NCBI RefSeq assembly: GCF_900625095.1
Contig: NZ_LR130760.1
Coordinates: 1,251,224 to 1,315,223, forward strand
Source: Acinetobacter ihumii
Lineage (GTDB): Bacteria > Pseudomonadota > Gammaproteobacteria > Pseudomonadales > Moraxellaceae
Reading direction: 5' to 3'
DNA length: 64,000 bases
Below are positions 58,483 through 64,000 of the stretch, piece after piece. The first letter of the stretch is position 1, and every line of letters starts with the position of its first letter. The translations under genes were made by a program, and so were the position numbers. The notes below the pieces were generated by a model that saw nothing but the letters and a program-made list of their open reading frames with translations, was not told the DNA's origin and ran no database searches.

Positions 58483-60714
58483 TTAAATACTTGCAATCGC
58501 ATCATTAAAGGTTGCACTAGGACGCATGACCGCACTCACTTTAGCTGGATCAATGGCATAGTAACCCCCAATATCCGCAGGCTTACCCTGTACTTGCGAA
58601 AGTTCTGCAATAATCTTCTCTTCATTGTCAGCTAGGGTTTTCGCTAAAGGCGCAAATTTTTCTTTCAACTCAGCATCTTCGTTCTGCGCAGCTAATGCTT
58701 CTGCCCAATACAAAGATAAATAGAAGTGGCTACCACGGTTATCAATTTCACCTGTACGACGTGATGGTGACTTGTCATTATCAAGCAATTTACCCGTCGC
58801 TTGATCTAAAGTTTTTGCCAACAATTTCGCACGAGCATTATCTTCTTTAATGCCTAGCTCTTCTAAAGAAACAGCAAGCGCAAGGAATTCACCTAAAGAA
58901 TCCCAACGCAAATGGTTTTCTTCAACCAGCTGCTGAACATGTTTTGGTGCTGAACCGCCAGCTCCAGTTTCATACATGCCACCACCGGCCATTAACGGAA
59001 CAATCGACAGCATTTTCGCTGAAGTACCCAACTCCATGATCGGGAACAAATCAGTCAGGTAATCACGTAAAATGTTACCAGTGACAGAAATTGTATCCAG
59101 ACCGCGAGCCACACGCTCTAGGGTATAACGCATCGCACGAACTTGAGACATGATATGGATATCAAGGCCTTCAGTGTCATGATCTTTCAAGTATTTTTCA
59201 ACTTTCTTGATCAGCTCATTTTCATGAGGACGGTATGGGTCAAGCCAGAAAATAGCAGGCATGCCAGAGTTACGAGCACGCGTTACCGCAAGTTTTACCC
59301 AGTCACGAATAGGTGCATCTTTCACCTGACACATACGCCAGATATCACCTTGCTCTACATTTTGTGACATCAACACTTCGCCAGTTTCAAGATCGGTAAT
59401 ATTGGCAACACCCGCTTCTGAAATTTCAAAGGTTTTGTCATGAGAACCGTATTCTTCTGCCTTTTGCGCCATCAAACCAACGTTTGGCACAGTACCCATG
59501 GTACGCGGATCAAAATTGCCATTCCATTTGCAGAAATTGATCATTTCCTGATAAATACGGGCAAAAGTTGACTCAGGCATAACTGCTTTAGCATCATATT
59601 GCTTACCATCTGCACCCCACATTTTGCCGCCCGCACGAATCATGGCTGGCATAGAAGCATCGACAATCACGTCATTTGGAGAATGGAAGTTAGTAATACC
59701 TTTTGCTGAATCGACCATGGCAAGTGCAGGACGGTGTTCCTGACAAGCATGTAAATCTTCAATAATTTCTTCACGTAATGAAGTCGGTAATGTTTCAATC
59801 TTTTCATAAAGACCTGCCATACCGTTATTGACGTTAATACCTAATTCGTCAAATAATTTACCGTGTTTTTCAAACGCATCTTTATAATAGATTTTGACGC
59901 AGTGACCAAATACGATCGGGTGTGACACCTTCATCATAGTCGCTTTAACGTGTAATGAGAACAAAATGCCTGCTTCACGGCAATCATCCAGTTGTTTCTC
60001 ATAAAAATCACACAGTGCTTTTTTACTCATAAACATCGAATCGATCACTTCGCCTTCTAGCAAAGCCACTTCAGGTTTAAGCACAATGCTTTCACCATTT
60101 TTAGTAATCAATTCCATTTTCACTTTACGAGCACGATCAAGCGTCATGGATTTTTCACCATGATAGAAGTCACCTTCTTCCATATGTGAAACATGAGTTT
60201 GAGACCATTGCTTCCACTCACCCATCGAATGTGGATGCTTTTTAGCATAGTTTTTTACTGCAGCAGGCGCACGACGGTCAGAGTTACCTTCACGTAATAC
60301 AGGATTAACCGCTGAACCTAAACATTTCCCATAACGCGCTTTAATTGCTTTTTCTTCTTCTGTCGTTGGGTTTTCAGGGTAGTCAGGAATTGGAAAACCT
60401 TTTGCCTGAAGCTCTTTGATACATGCGGTCAACTGTGCAACTGACGCACTGATATTCGGTAATTTGATAATGTTCGTATCAGGGTCTTGTGTAAGACGAC
60501 CTAACTCTGCAAGATTATTAGGTACTTTCTGCTCATCACTTAAATACTCAGAGAACTCTGCGAGTACGCGGGCAGACACGGAGATATCGCTTTTGTCGAT
60601 CTCAATGCCAGCGGGCTTGGTAAAAGTCTCAATGATCGGAAGCAGTGAATAGGTCGCCAGTAGCGGTGCCTCATCGGTCAGTGTGTAAATGATTGTTGAC
60701 TTTCCACCAGCCAT
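58483..60714 (-). CDS. Isocitrate dehydrogenase [NADP], monomeric type
   Basis: A 743-residue monomeric enzyme, unrelated in fold length to the dimeric icd 1.1 kb away. [18 protein letters not shown] opens the family; [20 protein letters not shown] and GDFYHGEKS carry substrate and phosphate contacts, and [10 protein letters not shown] is typical. Such paired enzymes occur in Acinetobacter and cold-adapted gammaproteobacteria. The 5' leader contains a TGAGAGT/ACTCTCA hairpin (60796-60813). Start ATG 60714 has GGAG upstream. Confidence 0.96.
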   Translation of the reverse strand: MAGGKSTIIYTLTDEAPLLATYSLLPIIETFTKPAGIEIDKSDISVSARVLAEFSEYLSDEQKVPNNLAELGRLTQDPDTNIIKLPNISASVAQLTACIKELQAKGFPIPDYPENPTTEEEKAIKARYGKCLGSAVNPVLREGNSDRRAPAAVKNYAKKHPHSMGEWKQWSQTHVSHMEEGDFYHGEKSMTLDRARKVKMELITKNGESIVLKPEVALLEGEVIDSMFMSKKALCDFYEKQLDDCREAGILFSLHVKATMMKVSHPIVFGHCVKIYYKDAFEKHGKLFDELGINVNNGMAGLYEKIETLPTSLREEIIEDLHACQEHRPALAMVDSAKGITNFHSPNDVIVDASMPAMIRAGGKMWGADGKQYDAKAVMPESTFARIYQEMINFCKWNGNFDPRTMGTVPNVGLMAQKAEEYGSHDKTFEISEAGVANITDLETGEVLMSQNVEQGDIWRMCQVKDAPIRDWVKLAVTRARNSGMPAIFWLDPYRPHENELIKKVEKYLKDHDTEGLDIHIMSQVRAMRYTLERVARGLDTISVTGNILRDYLTDLFPIMELGTSAKMLSIVPLMAGGGMYETGAGGSAPKHVQQLVEENHLRWDSLGEFLALAVSLEELGIKEDNARAKLLAKTLDQATGKLLDNDKSPSRRTGEIDNRGSHFYLSLYWAEALAAQNEDAELKEKFAPLAKTLADNEEKIIAELSQVQGKPADIGGYYAIDPAKVSAVMRPSATFNDAIASI

Positions 60715-61198
60715 ATTTATCTCCTGCTTTGGACTGAGTTTTGAAGAGCAAGTGGATAACCCGCTCCTTTGAACCGATATGCTTAAATAAAACCCTGAGA
60801 GTATCGACTCTCATTACATTTCAGTCAACGTAATATCCAGTGATAGCGACATTTCGCCAAAAAATAGTAGGTGCTTAATTTAAAAATCAGTTCTGACCAT
60901 AAGACTAAAATTTTCCATCTTCAATATTACATCATGACTAAAATCATGTTTCTTTTCATATGAGGGTTTATTTAGCTAATTCAATGCCTACATCGCAATT
61001 TTGATAAATTTATTATACTGATTAAATGCGATTTGATACTTGCATCTTTTAAAATCCAATTTAAATATAACTCACCATTTAACCCAAGTCGCTACAACAT
61101 TATTCTCTAAATAAATTTTCCTTTTATAGCAATTTGCATGTTATTGATTTAATTTTAAACGTTCAAAATCTTTTTCTCGTTTTTCTTGGCGAAACTGT
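60715..61198. other. Intergenic region upstream of monomeric icd and the tRNA-Glu pair
   Basis: About 480 AT-rich bases with no convincing gene on either strand. It should contain the icd2 promoter on the minus strand. A small hairpin (60796-60813) lies in the presumed leader. No riboswitch or small RNA family was recognised. Confidence 0.5.
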
Positions 61199-61227
61199 TT
61201 GACACACTTATAAATTCAACCTAATAT
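61199..61227 (+). promoter_or_regulatory. Near-consensus sigma-70 promoter of the tRNA-Glu pair
   Basis: -35 TTGACA (61199-61204), 17-base spacer, -10 TAATAT (61222-61227), then a GC-rich discriminator ACGCCCACC, a pattern typical of stringently controlled stable-RNA promoters. The tRNA starts 17 bases after the -10 box. Confidence 0.9.
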
Positions 61228-61244
61228 ACGCCCACCTCTGAAAC

Positions 61245-61320
61245 GTCCCTATCGTCTAGAGGCCTAGGACATCGCCCTTTCACGGCGGTAACCGGGGTTC
61301 GAATCCCCGTAGGGACGCCA
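61245..61320 (+). tRNA. tRNA-Glu (TTC), copy 1
   Basis: 76 bases including CCA. Acceptor stem GTCCCTA/TAGGGAC, anticodon arm CGCCCTTTCACGGCG giving TTC, T-arm CCGGGGTTCGAATCCCCG. Confidence 0.97.
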
Positions 61321-61346
61321 ATTTTCAGATACTGCCTCACCTATAA

Positions 61347-61422
61347 GTCCCTATCGTCTAGAGGCCTAGGACATCGCCCTTTCACGGCGGTAACCGGGGT
61401 TCGAATCCCCGTAGGGACGCCA
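61347..61422 (+). tRNA. tRNA-Glu (TTC), copy 2
   Basis: Identical to copy 1 over 76 bases and 26 bases downstream, so they share a transcript, which ends at the strong hairpin just after. Confidence 0.97.
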
Positions 61423-61428
61423 AATTCG

Positions 61429-61464
61429 AAAAAGCCACTATCAACTTATGATAGTGGCTTTTTT
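61429..61464. terminator. Terminator of the tRNA-Glu pair, also usable by the flavin-oxidoreductase gene
   Basis: Stem AAAAAGCCACTATCA/TGATAGTGGCTTTTT with ACTTA loop, T-rich on both strands. Confidence 0.9.
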
Positions 61465-61508
61465 ATTGCAATAAAATGAAGAGATTCATTTGAACCCCTT
61501 CACAAGTG

Positions 61509-62753
61509 TTATGCTGATTTACGTGAATTCACCCGACCTTTAATGACCGCCTTAATATTACCTTTGGCATAATTCAGGAAAACCAAAAGTGGCGATAATT
61601 TAGGATTTGGCTTTTTGCCCTTACCGATATCTCTAAACTGCGCTGCATACCAGATAATTTCCATAATCGCCATTTTATCTACAAATGGGATACCTGTTTT
61701 AATCGGCTTCACGGCATATTTTACATCCTGACCCGCAATTAAGCGATTTGCCAAATCAGTTTCAACAGCAAATGGGCGTGCAATTCCAATAAAATCACAT
61801 GCGCCACTGGCTAAAGCAGCATTCATGCCCTCAACTGTACGAAAACCACCAGTGACCATCAATTTACAATTGACATGCTGACGAATTTTTTCAGCAAACT
61901 CTAAGAAGTATGCTTCACGTGCGATGGTGCTGGCTTTGCGTTTTTCAGCTTTTACACCGGCCATAGCAGGTGCTTCATAAGTTCCACCAGAAATTTCGAT
62001 CAGATCAATGCCAGCTGCATCCATTGCCTTAAATACTGTAATGACATCTTCTTCAGTAATACCGCCACGTTGGAAATCAGCCGAATTTAGTTTCACTGAA
62101 ATAATAAAATTTTCTGATGTTGCTGCACGAACTGCTTGATAAATTTCAATTAAAAAACGCATACGATTTTCAATTGAACCACCCCATTGATCCTGACGCT
62201 TATTGGTCAGAGGAGATAAAAACTGGCTGATGAGATAGCCATGCGCGCCATGTAACTGTACCCCTTCAAAACCTGCCTTTTCACAAATTTGTGCAGCATT
62301 GGCAAAACGCTGGATAATATCCAAAATTTCTTCATGACCAAGCTCGCGTGGGGTTGCGAACATAGATGCCAAGACTGGACTAAAAGGTACAGCCGAAGGT
62401 GCGACTGTTTCTTTATTTAAGCCTTTAGGGCATTGACGACCAGGATGCGATAACTGAATTAATTGCACCATGCCATATTTTTTCCCGACGTCTGCCCATT
62501 TCTTCAGCTCAGACAAATCACGCTCAGTTTCAATTGCAACAACGCCCGGCTCGTTCTTGGCACGAATATCGACCATGACATTGCCTGTAATCGCACAACC
62601 TAAACCACCTTTTGCCCATGCTTCATATAAGCCTAAGTGCAATTGATTTGGCTGTCCTGCATCATTGGCAAGCGCTTCACTCATGGCTCCTTTAATGATT
62701 CGGTTTTTAAATGTAGTATTTCTAACTTGAATCGAACTGGCAATTTGAGTCAT
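61509..62753 (-). CDS. NADH:flavin oxidoreductase, old-yellow-enzyme family
   Basis: A 414-residue FMN TIM barrel. RNTTFKNRIIKGAMSE opens the family; QLSHPGRQ, GAHGYLISQFLSPLTNKRQD with WGGSIENRMRF, and a C-terminal MVTGGFRTVEGM phosphate-binding strand are in order. The conserved active-site His is in QLHGAHGYL. The C-terminus beyond residue 360 is basic and longer than in short OYEs. Substrate: an enone or dienoyl compound; not determinable. Confidence 0.9.
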   Translation of the reverse strand: MTQIASSIQVRNTTFKNRIIKGAMSEALANDAGQPNQLHLGLYEAWAKGGLGCAITGNVMVDIRAKNEPGVVAIETERDLSELKKWADVGKKYGMVQLIQLSHPGRQCPKGLNKETVAPSAVPFSPVLASMFATPRELGHEEILDIIQRFANAAQICEKAGFEGVQLHGAHGYLISQFLSPLTNKRQDQWGGSIENRMRFLIEIYQAVRAATSENFIISVKLNSADFQRGGITEEDVITVFKAMDAAGIDLIEISGGTYEAPAMAGVKAEKRKASTIAREAYFLEFAEKIRQHVNCKLMVTGGFRTVEGMNAALASGACDFIGIARPFAVETDLANRLIAGQDVKYAVKPIKTGIPFVDKMAIMEIIWYAAQFRDIGKGKKPNPKLSPLLVFLNYAKGNIKAVIKGRVNSRKSA

Positions 62754-62865
62754 TTTTTATCCTGAGATAAATTAGAGCAACCACTCTAATTTAAATTTAA
62801 CAAATAGTGAATATCATTCTTTTATTACAACTTGACAATATCACATGTCAATTATCTGCAACAGT

Positions 62866-64000
62866 TTAATATTGACTTGCTGCAATAAGCTGACGGGTAT
62901 AATCCGATTTCGGCGATAAAAATAATTGTTCAGTTATTTGATATTCAAAGACTTTTGCATGACGTAGCACCAAAACTTTCTGGCAGAGTGCACGGACGAC
63001 TTGCAAGTCATGACTAATAAATAAGTAACTTAATTGCTGTTCTTGCTGTAGTCGTCGTAATAATTGAACAATTGAACGTTGCGTCGTTCGATCTAAGGCA
63101 GAGGTAGGTTCATCCAAAATAATCAATTTGGGTTTTAAAATGAGAGCTCGTGCCAAAGCAATACGTTGTCGTTGCCCACCAGATAATTCATGTGCATAGC
63201 GATGTTTAAATTCTATTGGCAATTCTACCTTAAGCAAGGCATCCTCAATGAGTGTATCGATATCAGCACGTTGAAGCTGCTTTAAAACCAGACCTTCACC
63301 AATAATTTGTGCAACGGTCATCCTCGGATTTAAACTACTAAACGGATCCTGAAAGACAATCTGAAAATTTGTCCGTAAAGACCGTAATTGAGTTTCTCTT
63401 AACTCGTTTAAATTTGTGCCTAATAAGACAATTTTTCCATCACTTTCAATCAGGCGGGTTACGGCAAGAGCCAATGTACTTTTACCTGAGCCACTTTCTC
63501 CCACAATTCCAATGGACTCTCCCTGATTCAAGCACAGGTTCATCGCCTCCAGTGCCACGACATAATCCTGAACTCGATTAAATAAACCTTTTTTGATGGG
63601 AAATTTCACGCTTAATTGTTCAAGTTGTAATAATGGCTGATCAGACTGTAGCGTTAATGCCTGACCAAAATCATGATTTAAAAGATGTTGTGTATAAGCC
63701 GATTTGGGTGAATTGAATATTTCTTCAACCTGCCCTTTCTCTTCCACTGCACCTTTATTCATTACAATTACTTGATTGGCATAGCGTTTCACTAAGTTCA
63801 GGTCATGACTGATCAAAATCATGGCCATTTTGCGCTTTTGCTGCAAGGTTTTAAGTAAGTTTAAAATCTGGGCCTGTAAGGTTACATCCAGCGCAGTAGT
63901 CGGTTCATCTGCAATTAAAATTTCAGGCTCTTGCGCCAGCGCCATTGCGATCATGACGCGTTGTCGTTGCCCACCCGATAATTCGTGTGGATAGCGTCTG
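62866..64000 (-). CDS. Peptide-type ABC transporter ATPase with two ATP-binding domains, N-terminus outside the window
   Basis: The frame is open to the window edge and ends at 62866. The visible part begins within the first ATPase domain ([20 protein letters not shown], then [11 protein letters not shown]), and a second full domain follows: Walker [13 protein letters not shown], signature [10 protein letters not shown], Walker [13 protein letters not shown]. Two fused domains of the Dpp/Opp type point to a YejF-like importer. The missing N-terminus includes the first Walker A. Confidence 0.88.
   Translation of the reverse strand, partial: RRYPHELSGGQRQRVMIAMALAQEPEILIADEPTTALDVTLQAQILNLLKTLQQKRKMAMILISHDLNLVKRYANQVIVMNKGAVEEKGQVEEIFNSPKSAYTQHLLNHDFGQALTLQSDQPLLQLEQLSVKFPIKKGLFNRVQDYVVALEAMNLCLNQGESIGIVGESGSGKSTLALAVTRLIESDGKIVLLGTNLNELRETQLRSLRTNFQIVFQDPFSSLNPRMTVAQIIGEGLVLKQLQRADIDTLIEDALLKVELPIEFKHRYAHELSGGQRQRIALARALILKPKLIILDEPTSALDRTTQRSIVQLLRRLQQEQQLSYLFISHDLQVVRALCQKVLVLRHAKVFEYQITEQLFLSPKSDYTRQLIAASQY

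Overview
The window reads as chromosomal DNA from an Acinetobacter-type gammaproteobacterium: AT-rich, densely packed, with Moraxellaceae-like gene content (monomeric plus dimeric isocitrate dehydrogenase, a Lon-like protease without classical Lon architecture, large OmpW-like porins, and a pdxJ-recO-era-rnc-lepB-lepA cluster). The genus is inferred from protein content and synteny, not from a 16S gene. There is no rRNA operon, CRISPR array, prophage or defence island. The only complete mobile element is one small IS1595-family insertion sequence. Most of the window is core genome.

Layout. 1-3.1 kb: the start of ahpF, then a three-gene minus-strand operon of two TelA-like proteins and a membrane protein. 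3.2-5.8 kb: rnk and glyA, separated by an IS (3654-4391) with a perfect 8-bp target duplication. 5.9-10.8 kb: a lipoprotein hydrolase, a DnaQ-fold exonuclease, ubiA-ubiC and small unknown genes. 10.9-18.0 kb: the long minus-strand housekeeping operon lepA-lepB-DUF4845-rnc-era-lipoprotein-recO-pdxJ-miaE. 18.2-22.1 kb: a thioesterase, a MucD-type HtrA protease and divergent nadB. 22.2-24.7 kb: pabC-mltG-tmk. 24.9-30.3 kb: the sulfate uptake operon sbp-(alpha/beta hydrolase)-cysT-cysW-cysA-cysB-like. 30.5-39.4 kb: rpmE, a bile-acid-symporter-family carrier, an AmpG-like permease with an unusual insert, a LonC/LonB-type protease, a DegS/AlgW-type protease and a Nif3-like protein. 39.5-42.7 kb: sodB and three tRNA-Asn genes around yitT-lrp. 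43.0-45.2 kb: two tandem OmpW-family porins. 45.5-55.9 kb: Mpo1-like protein, CYTH-CHAD protein, M16 peptidase, a ClC carrier resembling the fluoride clade, PhzF and a TcyP-like cystine carrier. 56.1-61.4 kb: dimeric icd, rluE-like, monomeric icd and two tRNA-Glu genes. 61.5-64.0 kb: an old-yellow-enzyme-family oxidoreductase and a truncated double ABC ATPase.

Several modules work together. The sulfate carrier and its LysR regulator form one sulfur unit. UbiC and UbiA are consecutive ubiquinone steps. LepB/RNase III/Era/RecO/PdxJ/LepA is a growth-linked operon. The nadB-mucD-lepA order matches Pseudomonas except that algU-mucABC is missing, leaving MucD and the DegS/AlgW-type protease without an adjacent sigma/anti-sigma pair.

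I do not see a clearly new multi-gene system. The best leads are the extramembrane domain inserted in the AmpG-like permease, the double-TelA operon, the hydrolase inside the sulfate operon, and the tandem enlarged OmpW paralogs. Start codons were chosen by eye from Shine-Dalgarno spacing and family length; several differ from the longest possible reading frame.
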